A stretch of DNA of 33,904 nt, from contig CAMACY010000015.1 of the NCBI GenBank assembly GCA_945831585.1, positions 1-33,904 of the forward strand, written 5' to 3'. How positions within the stretch are numbered: the stretch's first letter is position 1; the number at the start of each line of letters is the position of its first letter. Made by a program: the position numbers and the translations under genes. The stretch is from an uncultured bacterium (lineage in GTDB: Bacteria; Verrucomicrobiota; Verrucomicrobiia; Verrucomicrobiales; Akkermansiaceae). Positions 26,401 through 32,443 of this stretch are shown one piece after another. The notes under the pieces were generated by a model that was given only the letters and a program-made list of their open reading frames with translations, searched no databases and was not told the origin of the DNA.

Positions 26401-27386
26401 GACTTGACGGATGCCCACAGCCCCTTTTCGGGCTGATCGGTCTTGCCGAAAAGGGCATCGCTCCACTGCGGCAGACGCACCGCCGACACATCGGGCATGA
26501 GGAAGAGCGAGGCCTCCGCATCATCCAAGGGGCGCCATGGGCTGCACGCAGGATCCAAGGCCAGCAGGCAACGCGGCAGCACCCCCTGCAACTCCGGCGG
26601 CAATTGGTCTGCCAGTTTCAACACCTCGCTCGTGTCGGGCGCAGCTCCCCCGCGCCGCGCCGCCAGCATCTCCATCGTCCGCCGCACCGCCGGGGGCAGC
26701 GCATGGCCGAACTCATATTGCCAGTGGCGCAAGCCTCGGCGCACGAACATCTCCGGCAGCTCCTCCGCACGGTGCAGCGCGCGCCGAGCCAAGGGAGCCA
26801 TCTGCGCGGCATGCGGTCCCCGCAACAGCTCCTCGGCAGCACCCTCCGGGTCACTCAGCAGGGCGTAGGCCTCGCGCGAGCCATCCGTGGCGCGGTCGCG
26901 GAACAAAAGGTCCGACAAAGCCGCCAGTGCCTTGGGATGCCACGCCGACAGACGCGCCAGCGCAGGCTGCAACTCCGGCACCGTGCCCCCCGCCGTCAGA
27001 TAGCGCCCCAGCTGCGCCAGCAGCAGCTCCGGCTCACGATCGCACTCGTGGGCAAACCACAGCCCCGGCACCACCGCAGCACAAACACAGGCAAGCGGAT
27101 CCGGTCGCTCACTCGCCAGCAACTCCTGCTGCCAAGCATGCACCGTCTCCGTGGCCTCCTGCCCCGCACTCAGCTTGCCCAGCGCCGCCAGGCGCTCCGC
27201 CGTCGCGGGCGGCAAATGGCCCCCGCCCAACAAACTCAACTTGCCAAACGCAAACCAACGGTCAGCCGAGCGCAGCGGGCGCCCCGTCAACACACTGCAG
27301 GGGCGCGGCGTCGCGACACCATGAACCACCGACAACGCCGGAGCCGGCATCGCCACGAGCAACAAGCATAACAAAGCACCTTTCAT
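23475..27386 (-). CDS. Giant exported ankyrin-repeat protein with SHD1-like and thioredoxin-like segments
   Basis: The start at 27386 gives a signal peptide (MKGALLCLLLVAMPAPALS); the ATG at 27440 would hide it behind 18 extra residues. The 1303-residue protein is therefore probably periplasmic or outer-membrane associated. Residues about 20-690 are helical, Ala/Leu-rich and unlike anything I recognise. Residues about 690-757 (REPLLLRKSDGQEVQVRLGQ, then EEDVAHVQDW) look like the SHD1-type modules common in Planctomycetes and Verrucomicrobia. Residues about 849-949 resemble a thioredoxin fold without a CxxC motif, which is tentative. From about 960 to the end there are five to seven ankyrin repeats (ALWVALYAENAEMVKRLLEA, TALALAVRDGRVPMLRLLMR, ELLIEFGADINARV). 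It is the third gene of an operon behind a PDZ and an FKBP-like protein. The function is unknown; protein binding in the envelope is the natural guess. Confidence 0.8.
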   Translation of the reverse strand: MKGALLCLLLVAMPAPALSVVHGVATPRPCSVLTGRPLRSADRWFAFGKLSLLGGGHLPPATAERLAALGKLSAGQEATETVHAWQQELLASERPDPLACVCAAVVPGLWFAHECDREPELLLAQLGRYLTAGGTVPELQPALARLSAWHPKALAALSDLLFRDRATDGSREAYALLSDPEGAAEELLRGPHAAQMAPLARRALHRAEELPEMFVRRGLRHWQYEFGHALPPAVRRTMEMLAARRGGAAPDTSEVLKLADQLPPELQGVLPRCLLALDPACSPWRPLDDAEASLFLMPDVSAVRLPQWSDALFGKTDQPEKGLWASVKSWFGAAPEPVEEDVAALRRLTEGARLGVVTAFALKEAEMVLPEGYRRALMGVEGYDSFTSYIRVELLRDGIDIVNTPQGPRFSMDDEGLRREARALQLALHRVVLRMACLERDGRTEALQQAARALAGVLNEKNLWPMLINQYELRGVSPAALHALLTHFRGAAQLQRALAVTLLGERQMRALVAVQTETQLAAPLFLKLLDPAVSAAEKEKLRAHVRREFAEEIGCAEQLPELPEGAAPELQWWFGALLAQHEPAAWLRLVQMAPATTVERLNLLCGDAMPAEARRALMEKLASEGKTTAAAYLAEEWLYRACICSTPGRETGSHADIVRLRQQADAWWQATPKEQPTATREPESPYPPVELGDYEWHLEGQDGRIHVFRAGIAELGSSMPMRDTRREPLLLRKSDGQEVQVRLGQLGEEDVAHVQDWMERNHIRPIPHLNYVVNGVPMVYMARPLERIFFCNSLSSVVSFGLRQRQEALRLRTAAGKLLTLRQTETEPEVWAAIAAELPPPEGADELRTFEDWGAARRFASVHDRAAVAVLLGARGGATEQAWQRMTQDESVRAAMNQNGAPVLCYTDAEGRWDANALAAAAEVGQPAREGYMLELRRGMRAAGCFFRAPDATETDKLRSAFMKALHEKRFDEAAAMLEGHPELAQARGLNGESALWVALYAENAEMVKRLLEAGADPLACSGQGSMRMPPPLYEAIRRSRAMTELMLAHGADLRRMEALGWPACAAVENAGPTRKPEENRAMLELVLSHGASIDAEDADGKTALALAVRDGRVPMLRLLMRCGADSSRLTLRENNVDIPIALSRLEDKPSASVRMALIEEGYDPATASPLTPETLLSYAVRRGDKKMARALLERGVSPETRYKDEPMLAYCGRLTGGEEQAKRSPEEQAKVLQQQMEMAELLIEFGADINARVSAHRSLLGLADCYYYNEQGEKRLVAAREWVAFLRQLGAVMLDEEIPNHS

Positions 27387-27418
27387 CGGGAAAAAGGGGT
27401 CAAAAGGAACGTTTCCTA

Positions 27419-28330
27419 TCAAAGCATCGGCTCCGTGCAATCGGGCAGCACCTCCAAGGGGTGCAAGGGGTCATCCCGCCACACGCGTATCTTCATCAGC
27501 GGGGCATACGGCTCTGCCTCCTCCCGCGGCTTCTCCGCCGCCTTGGCAGGCTTGCGCCCCAGCAGGGCATTCAGCTGACCCACCCGCTTCTCGCGCTTCG
27601 CCTCCGCTTCACGGCGCGCGGTCTCGGCCGCCTCGCGCACCGCACGATGAGGAATATAAAAGGTCCAACACGACGCTTTCGGGAGCTGTGGCGCCAAGGA
27701 GCGAATCAGCTCGGGCATGTCCGCAAAGCGCATGTCATCCGTCACACGCGTGAAGAAATCAATACCCGTCTCGCGTGTGCCACGGTTGATGTCATGCACA
27801 TCGTCCTCCCCCGGCTGCACCTCGCACACCATGCCGTTGGGGAAGCTCAGCGCACCGGGCTGCGCCGCCAAAGCCTGCAGCAGCTCGGCCTCCTTCTTCT
27901 GCTCACGCGCCCGACAAACAGGCAAATACTCGCGATGCAAGCGCTGCGACAGCGTGCGCCATTCGCGCGCGGAGGCGGCTCTGTCGTCAAACAAGCGGCG
28001 CTCCACATACTGCCGGGCTCGGGCGACAACAGCCTCGGCATCAGCATCGCCCCGGTAGCGGCGCAGATAGCGATCGGCCTCCCGCGCCGCCGCCGGACAA
28101 TCCGCCTTCTCCGCAGGCTCCGACTCCACGCCGCGCTGCACCCGGGCGGCAAAAGAGCCCAGGAACAACTCGGCATCGAAGGCCTTGCCCAGCTCCCGGC
28201 GATAATCCTGCACCTCCTCCGCCAAGCGCAAGCCCAAATACGACTCCAAGCACGAGCGCAGCTCAGGCTTCAACTCCTGAGCACCCAGCTGACAACAAAG
28301 GCACCAACACAAGAGGCAAACGTATTTCAT
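27419..28330 (-). CDS. Exported Mip/FKBP-like protein with a degenerate isomerase domain
   Basis: The 303-residue protein begins with a cysteine-rich signal peptide (about residues 1-18). The next 140 residues resemble the helical FKBP_N dimerisation domain of Mip/FkpA: ESYLGLRLAEEV, AELFLGSFAARVQRG, then a long charged helix ending EAELLQALAAQPGALSFPNG, which mirrors the usual linker into the isomerase domain. Residues about 163-230 follow the FKBP_C pattern (GMVCEVQPGEDD, then PELIRSLAPQLPKASCWTFY) but lack most active-site aromatics, so isomerase activity is doubtful. A Lys/Ala/Glu-rich C-terminal extension follows. Its ATG overlaps the stop of the PDZ gene (ATGA), and the ankyrin gene starts 32 bp later. 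The family call is by eye. Confidence 0.6.
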   Translation of the reverse strand: MKYVCLLCWCLCCQLGAQELKPELRSCLESYLGLRLAEEVQDYRRELGKAFDAELFLGSFAARVQRGVESEPAEKADCPAAAREADRYLRRYRGDADAEAVVARARQYVERRLFDDRAASAREWRTLSQRLHREYLPVCRAREQKKEAELLQALAAQPGALSFPNGMVCEVQPGEDDVHDINRGTRETGIDFFTRVTDDMRFADMPELIRSLAPQLPKASCWTFYIPHRAVREAAETARREAEAKREKRVGQLNALLGRKPAKAAEKPREEAEPYAPLMKIRVWRDDPLHPLEVLPDCTEPML

Positions 28331-29031
28331 GGCACAGTTCGGGAAAATTGCTCAAAACGACGGCGCAACAGGGGCGGCAACGGCTGCACACCCACCTGAT
28401 AGGAAGTTCCTTCGCAGTGCACCCACAGCGTGCCGCGCCACGCCTCCAGCTCCCACCTCCCTGCCTCATCCGCAAATATCACAACCAGAGGCTCGCCCTC
28501 GTCCCGAGCTGTCATTCGCTGCTCCATCGCCTGCACCACCCCCTGCAATTCCCGGAGCTTGGGCGGCTCCTGAGCCAGCAAAAAGGCCACCGTGCGCTGC
28601 AAGCTTGCCAGCGCAGCCAAATCCTCCGGTGTCACGGGCGACACCGCCCGCGCGCGCGGGCGTCGCATCTCCTCCGCATCGGCCAGGCACACGCGCAACT
28701 GATGCTCCTGCCCATCGCGGCGCAGCGTCAGCAGCAGCTCCTGCCCCGGCCGATATTGTTGCAGCAGCGCCGCCAGCGCCTCCGGGGATGTCACGGGCTT
28801 ACCATCCAGCGTCAGCAACACATCCGCCGGGCGCACCCCCGCGCGCTCCGCCGGGCCCAAACGTGCCACCCGCAACACGCGCAAGCCCTGCTCGGTCGCC
28901 TGCCCCGCCACGCCGATGGCTGCCGTTCGGGCGCTCATCGACACCAAGCCCCGCCACGCCGCCACCGCCGACAGCAGCACGACCAAGCCAACAAGCATCT
29001 TGCGTTGCAAGCGGGGGGATATGCGAAGCAT
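28327..29031 (-). CDS. Membrane-anchored PDZ-domain protein
   Basis: The 234-residue product has one N-terminal membrane helix (KMLVGLVVLLSAVAAW, about 12-27), so the rest probably lies in the periplasm. Residues about 40-110 form a PDZ domain: LRVLRVARLGPAERAGVRPA, DVLLTLDGKPVTSPEALAAL, ELLLTLRRDGQ. This resembles the PDZ of HtrA-type proteases, but no protease domain is present. The last 120 residues are not recognised. I choose 29031 rather than the in-frame ATG at 29040, because the latter overlaps the -10 box. The Shine-Dalgarno-like GGAGG lies too close to 29031 to act normally. It is the first gene of a coupled three-gene operon. Confidence 0.8.
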   Translation of the reverse strand: MLRISPRLQRKMLVGLVVLLSAVAAWRGLVSMSARTAAIGVAGQATEQGLRVLRVARLGPAERAGVRPADVLLTLDGKPVTSPEALAALLQQYRPGQELLLTLRRDGQEHQLRVCLADAEEMRRPRARAVSPVTPEDLAALASLQRTVAFLLAQEPPKLRELQGVVQAMEQRMTARDEGEPLVVIFADEAGRWELEAWRGTLWVHCEGTSYQVGVQPLPPLLRRRFEQFSRTVP

Positions 29032-29038
29032 CTCCTCC

Positions 29039-29067
29039 ATAGCATCATAAACGCGCCTCTGTGACAA
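29039..29067 (-). promoter_or_regulatory. Sigma-70-type promoter of the PDZ-FKBP-ankyrin operon, predicted leaderless
   Basis: On the minus strand, -35 TTGTCA (29067-29062), 17-bp spacer, -10 TGCTAT (29044-29039), then 7 bp to the ATG at 29031. The -35 box lies 2 bp from the 56-bp repeat that begins at 29070. Confidence 0.55.
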
Positions 29068-29069
29068 GG

Positions 29070-29125
29070 AAAATCGCCATGATTTTCGCAACACGACCCG
29101 TCGACGAGCAACACCGCCCCGACAG
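29070..29125 (+). repeat. 56-bp interspersed repeat, copy 1
   Basis: This copy matches 30023-30078 at 51 of 56 positions, in the same orientation. Its first part contains the hairpin GAAAATC-GCCAT-GATTTTC (29069-29087, a perfect 7-bp stem). It lies between the divergent PDZ-operon and outer-membrane-barrel promoters. Confidence 0.85.
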
Positions 29126-29201
29126 GGCAAACGCATGGGAGCCGTGTCATGCAAAGTGAGTCATGAAAAGACCGTTTTAAGGACGTCATGCGTTTGCCCT
29201 G
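29123..29201. repeat. 15-bp perfect inverted repeat in the divergent intergenic region
   Basis: CAGGGCAAACGCATG (29123-29137) is the exact reverse complement of CATGCGTTTGCCCTG (29187-29201), with 49 bp between. The enclosed stretch contains GTCATG at 29146 and 29160, and again at 29185 partly overlapping the right arm. The left arm overlaps the last three bases of the 56-bp repeat. Confidence 0.85.
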
Positions 29202-29221
29202 GGAAATCGCCCCTCGGTGGC

Positions 29222-29249
29222 TTGACATCCGCCCCGGGCGTGCTATACT
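29222..29249 (+). promoter_or_regulatory. Sigma-70-type promoter of the outer-membrane barrel gene
   Basis: -35 TTGACA (29222-29227), 16-bp spacer, -10 TATACT (29244-29249); both boxes are at or near consensus. The ATG is 50 bp further on. In the leader, GGGGTT (29258-29263) can pair with AACCCC (29285-29290), close to the predicted 5' end. Confidence 0.8.
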
Positions 29250-29299
29250 GACATCGTGGGGTTGCATTCTTCGGCCCCGGACTTAACCCCGTTCGCATC

Positions 29300-29944
29300 A
29301 TGAAGAAAACACTCGCCCTCATCGCACTGGCCTCCCCGGCTCTCGCAGGCACTCAGCCCGCGCCCACCCCGGCGCCCGCTCCCGTTGTCAGCCCCTGGGC
29401 TGTTGAGGTCGGTGCCGGCTACAACAGGGCCGCCAAGAGCCTCTTCCACAGCGGCAAAGACTGGTTCGGCCCCCAGAAGAAGGTGAACACTTGGAGCTGG
29501 GATCTCACCGGCGTCTACCAGCTGGATGAGAGCAACGCCCTGACCCTCCGCCTCGGTTATGCCAACGGCAACCGCCAGCAGGAGGAGGGTGTACGAATCA
29601 TCACCAACACCTGGAGCCTGATGCCCGGCTACCGCTACACCTACGCCCTGAACGACAAGTGGTCCGCCTTTGCCGGTGCCAATGTCGGCCTCGTCAGTTT
29701 TGCTTGGCGTGACAAGGAGGTCCTCGGCAATATTCACGAGTCCGGCTGGGGCTTCGGCTACTCCGCCGAGCTGGGCGTGCGCTACGCCGTCTGCGACAAC
29801 TGGGATGCTTTCGTGGCTTACCACTTCTGCGGCGATACGGCGTCCCCCAGGTGCATCGTGACCCGCGGCGGCCAGTCCACCTCCATCCGCCCCAAGAAGC
29901 AGAACTTCCACGGCGTGCGCATCGGCGTGGGCTACAAGTTCTGA
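29300..29944 (+). CDS. Small outer-membrane beta-barrel protein
   Basis: The 214-residue protein has a signal peptide (MKKTLALIALASPALA), then a Pro/Ala-rich linker and a series of amphipathic strands with alternating aromatic and small residues (WAVEVGAGYN, WSWDLTGVYQL, ALTLRLGYANG, WSLMPGYRYTY, WSAFAGANVGLV, GFGYSAELGVRYAV). It ends GVRIGVGYKF with the C-terminal Phe used by the BAM outer-membrane assembly machinery. About eight strands fit an OmpA/OmpX/OmpW-like barrel. The strong promoter, stable-looking 5' hairpin and strong terminator suggest high expression. The exact family and role are unknown. Two copies of the 56-bp repeat flank it in the same direction. Confidence 0.82.
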   Translation: MKKTLALIALASPALAGTQPAPTPAPAPVVSPWAVEVGAGYNRAAKSLFHSGKDWFGPQKKVNTWSWDLTGVYQLDESNALTLRLGYANGNRQQEEGVRIITNTWSLMPGYRYTYALNDKWSAFAGANVGLVSFAWRDKEVLGNIHESGWGFGYSAELGVRYAVCDNWDAFVAYHFCGDTASPRCIVTRGGQSTSIRPKKQNFHGVRIGVGYKF

Positions 29945-29965
29945 TTCCGGCGTATTCCCCCCCCT

Positions 29966-30001
29966 AAAAGCAGGTATTCCCCACGGATACCTGCTTTTTT
30001 T
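29966..30001 (+). terminator. Rho-independent terminator after the barrel gene
   Basis: A 12-bp perfect stem (29966-29977 with 29987-29998) around a 9-base loop, with a run of T residues to 30001. Confidence 0.88.
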
Positions 30002-30022
30002 AGAGATGCGTTGGTTCTGAGA

Positions 30023-30078
30023 AAAATCGCCATGATTTTCGCAACACGCCCCGCCGCCGAGCAACATCGCCCCGGCAG
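30023..30078 (+). repeat. 56-bp interspersed repeat, copy 2
   Basis: Same orientation as copy 1 (29070-29125), with five mismatches. The AAAATC-GCCAT-GATTTT hairpin is kept. The copy ends 6 bp before the -35 box of pyrC. Confidence 0.85.
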
Positions 30079-30084
30079 TTCGGC

Positions 30085-30113
30085 TTGAATGCCGGGCGGA
30101 GCTGTGCTAGCAT
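30085..30113 (+). promoter_or_regulatory. Sigma-70-type promoter of pyrC-menA operon, predicted leaderless
   Basis: -35 TTGAAT (30085-30090), 17-bp spacer, -10 TAGCAT (30108-30113). The ATG at 30120 follows after 6 bp. Confidence 0.65.
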
Positions 30114-30119
30114 GGGGGT

Positions 30120-31127
30120 ATGGAAATCACCCTCACGGCACCCTTGGACATGCACCTGCACCTGCGCGACGGGGACATGCTGCGCCTGACGGCTCCCCTG
30201 TCGGCGGATTTTGCGGGCGCGGTCATCATGCCGAACCTCGTGCCGCCCGTCCGCACGCCCGAGCAGCTGCGCGCCTACGCCGAGCGCATCGATGACGCCA
30301 TGGACGGCGCCCCTTTCATGCGGCTGATGACGCTGTTCTTTGCCCCGCAGAGCGAGGCGCAACTGCTGGCCGCGCAAGCAACACCCGAGTTTTTTGCCTA
30401 CAAACTCTACCCCGCAGGCATCACCACCAACAGCGAGGGCGGACTGGCCGACATGGCACAGGCCGAACCCACCCTGCGCCTGATGGAAGAGCTAGGCATT
30501 CCCCTGCTGGTGCATGGAGAGAGCCACGGCTTTGTGCTCGACCGCGAGGCGGAGTTCCTGACGGTGTACCGCACGCTGGCGGAGCGTTTCCCCAGGCTCA
30601 AGCTCTGCATGGAGCATATCACCACGGCGGCGGCGCTGCAGCTGCTGGATGAGTACCCCTCTCTCTGCGCCACGGTCACGCTCCAGCATCTGCTCATCAC
30701 GCTGGATGATGTGGCGGGCGGCGCGCTGCGCCCGCACCTCTTCTGCAAACCGCTGGCCAAGCGACCCGAGGATCGCGAGGCGCTGCTGGCAGCGGCGCTC
30801 GGCGGGCATCCTCGCCTGTTCTTCGGCAGCGATTCCGCCCCGCATCCCCGCCACAAGAAGGAGTGCTGCGGCTGCGCGGCGGGGGTGTTCACCGCCCCGC
30901 TGGCGCTGCCAAAGCTCGCAGAACTCTTTGCGGCGCACGGTGCAGCGGAGCGCTTGCAGGGCTTTGTCTCCGACAACGCCTGCCGCTACTATGGACTACA
31001 GCCGCCGCCGCGCCGTGTGACGCTGTGTGACACGCCCATGCAGGTACCGCCCCTCTACCGGGGCTACGGGCAAAGCGTGGTGCCGATGGCGGCGGGCGAG
31101 TGCATCGGCTGGAGCATCAAGCGCTGA
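30120..31127 (+). CDS. pyrC: Dihydroorotase (class II, PyrC type)
   Basis: The 335-residue enzyme closes carbamoyl-aspartate to dihydroorotate, the third step of pyrimidine synthesis. Zinc-binding residues are visible in order: [10 protein letters not shown] near residue 10, the carboxylated Lys in [15 protein letters not shown] (about 98), HGESHG (about 136), MEHITT (about 164) and the catalytic Asp in [10 protein letters not shown] (about 239). Length and motifs match the E. coli-type class II enzyme rather than the longer PyrC of class I. It starts a three-gene unit with a DUF3820 gene and menA, with gaps of 9 and 19 bp. Confidence 0.95.
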   Translation: MEITLTAPLDMHLHLRDGDMLRLTAPLSADFAGAVIMPNLVPPVRTPEQLRAYAERIDDAMDGAPFMRLMTLFFAPQSEAQLLAAQATPEFFAYKLYPAGITTNSEGGLADMAQAEPTLRLMEELGIPLLVHGESHGFVLDREAEFLTVYRTLAERFPRLKLCMEHITTAAALQLLDEYPSLCATVTLQHLLITLDDVAGGALRPHLFCKPLAKRPEDREALLAAALGGHPRLFFGSDSAPHPRHKKECCGCAAGVFTAPLALPKLAELFAAHGAAERLQGFVSDNACRYYGLQPPPRRVTLCDTPMQVPPLYRGYGQSVVPMAAGECIGWSIKR

Positions 31128-31136
31128 TCAGCGGTC

Positions 31137-31430
31137 ATGGAGGACGCTCCCATCCCCTCGGCAGAGGATTTGCGCGCACTGCTGGCCGACATCGCCGCCG
31201 CGCACATGCCCTACGGCATGTACGGCCCGCAGACCTTCCCGCCCGATGGCTGCCCGCTGATGGATTTACCCACGGAATACCTCGACTGGTTCTGGCAGCG
31301 GGGCTTTCCCAAAGGCAAACTCGGCTACCTGATGGAGCAATGCCTGCTTATCAAGAATGCGGGGCTTGACCGCCTCTTCGAGCCCTTCCGCGCGGCGGCG
31401 GGCGGGCGTCGCCGCTATCCCCGCCGTTGA
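31137..31430 (+). CDS. DUF3820 family small protein
   Basis: The 97-residue protein contains the DUF3820 (QSregVF_b, PF12843) pattern: MPYGMYG, then LMDLPTEYLDWFWQRGFPKG, KLGYLMEQCLLIKNAGLDRL and FEPFR. The family name refers to a putative quorum-sensing-regulated virulence factor, but the biochemical role is not known to me. The basic C-terminal tail (RRRYPRR) is variable. The gene starts 9 bp after pyrC and lies 19 bp before menA, so all three are probably on one message. Confidence 0.8.
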   Translation: MEDAPIPSAEDLRALLADIAAAHMPYGMYGPQTFPPDGCPLMDLPTEYLDWFWQRGFPKGKLGYLMEQCLLIKNAGLDRLFEPFRAAAGGRRRYPRR

Positions 31431-31449
31431 TGATCTCTCACTCACCGCT

Positions 31450-32358
31450 ATGTCTCTTTTCCTCAAGCTCCTCTCTATCACGCGCCCCAAGACGCTGGCC
31501 GCCGGGCTGGTGCCCGTGTGGGCAGGCTGCCTCATCGTTCGCAAGTTCCAGCTGCATCTGCCCGAGCTCGGCATTCAGCTCGATTGGGGCTTGGCGCTTT
31601 GCACACTGCTGAGCTGCCTCTGCCTGCAAATTGCCAGCAATGTGTTCAACGATGCGCTCGACAGCCTGAGGCATGCCGACACCGACCAGCGGCAGGGTCC
31701 CCGGCGGCTCACGGCCTCCGGGGCGCTGCGTCCGCGCACGGTGCTGGCGCTCGGCGTCTGTTTTCTGGGGCTGGCGGCGCTGGCGGCGCTGCCGCTGCTG
31801 GCGGCGCGCGGCTGGGCCGTCATGGCCATCGGCCTGCCCTGCATGCTCTGCGCCTATGCCTACACGGGGGGGCCCTACCCCCTGTCCTACCACGGCTTCG
31901 GCGAGCTGTTCGTGCTGCTCTTCTTCGGGCTGGTGGCAGTCATGGGCACGGTGTTCATGCAGATTGGTTGGCAGCCGGGCTACGCCGAGGTCTACGCTGC
32001 CGCCTTTGTGCTGGGCATCCAGTGCGGGCTACTCTCCTGCGTGCTCATCGAGGTCAACAACATCCGCGACCGCAGGGAGGACGCCCAAACCGGCAAGCGC
32101 ACGCTGGCCGTGCGGCTGGGCGAGCGCCGCGCCCGCGGCTTGGCCATGGCCTTTCTCGTGGCGCCCTATGCCACGCTCAAGCAGACGGCCTTTTTCCTCC
32201 CGGGCTTTCAGTGGAACATCGTCTGGCTCGCGGCCATCGCTGCGGGGGGCTTTCTTCTGCTCAAGCTCTCCAAGACGCCGGCGGACAAGCGCATGAACGT
32301 GCTGCTGGGGCTTTCCTCGCTGCACTCCCTGCTCTTCCTGCTGGCGCTGAGCTGCTAA
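31450..32358 (+). CDS. menA: 1,4-dihydroxy-2-naphthoate polyprenyltransferase
   Basis: The 302-residue protein is a UbiA-superfamily integral membrane prenyltransferase with eight to nine hydrophobic helices. The first Asp-rich site is NVFNDALDSLRHADTDQ (about residues 61-77). The second is VNNIRDRREDAQTGKRTLAV (about 203-222), and its NNIRD...GKRTLAV form is typical of MenA rather than UbiA. MenA attaches the polyprenyl chain to dihydroxynaphthoate, giving demethylmenaquinone. I chose 31450 because SLFLKLLSITRPKTLAAG matches the family start; an ATG at 31357 overlaps the preceding gene. Confidence 0.92.
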   Translation: MSLFLKLLSITRPKTLAAGLVPVWAGCLIVRKFQLHLPELGIQLDWGLALCTLLSCLCLQIASNVFNDALDSLRHADTDQRQGPRRLTASGALRPRTVLALGVCFLGLAALAALPLLAARGWAVMAIGLPCMLCAYAYTGGPYPLSYHGFGELFVLLFFGLVAVMGTVFMQIGWQPGYAEVYAAAFVLGIQCGLLSCVLIEVNNIRDRREDAQTGKRTLAVRLGERRARGLAMAFLVAPYATLKQTAFFLPGFQWNIVWLAAIAAGGFLLLKLSKTPADKRMNVLLGLSSLHSLLFLLALSC

Positions 32359-32380
32359 GCACGCCGAGCATCCGGCACAA

Positions 32381-32409
32381 AAAACACCCCGCCGCAGCGG
32401 GGTGTTTTT
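32381..32409. terminator. Bidirectional terminator between menA and tig
   Basis: A perfect 12-bp stem (32381-32392 with 32397-32408) with a CGCA loop has A-runs on the left and T-runs on the right, so it can end transcription from both converging genes. Confidence 0.88.
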
Positions 32410-32443
32410 CATGAAGCGGATACACGGACGACAAGCGACCGCA

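Noticed and set aside
24117..26402. Plus-strand open frame of 761 codons opposite the ankyrin gene
   Set aside because: It is Arg/His/Gln-rich without any domain pattern, and lies entirely antisense to a gene with a signal peptide and ankyrin repeats. High GC content leaves long shadow frames open.
29250..29267. Possible sigma-54 (-24/-12) promoter near TTGCA upstream of the barrel gene, considered because rpoN is in the window
   Set aside because: The GG and GC elements do not have the required spacing, and a near-consensus sigma-70 promoter already occupies 29222-29249.
29161..29352. Small minus-strand frames across the repeat and inverted-repeat region
   Set aside because: They overlap the barrel promoter and signal-peptide region antisense. 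Their similarity between copies comes from the 56-bp DNA repeat, not from coding conservation.
29069..30078. The two 56-bp repeats as ends of a transposon or CRISPR-like array
   Set aside because: They are direct, not inverted. No transposase lies between them, no target duplication is visible, and there are only two copies 953 bp apart, so neither model is supported.
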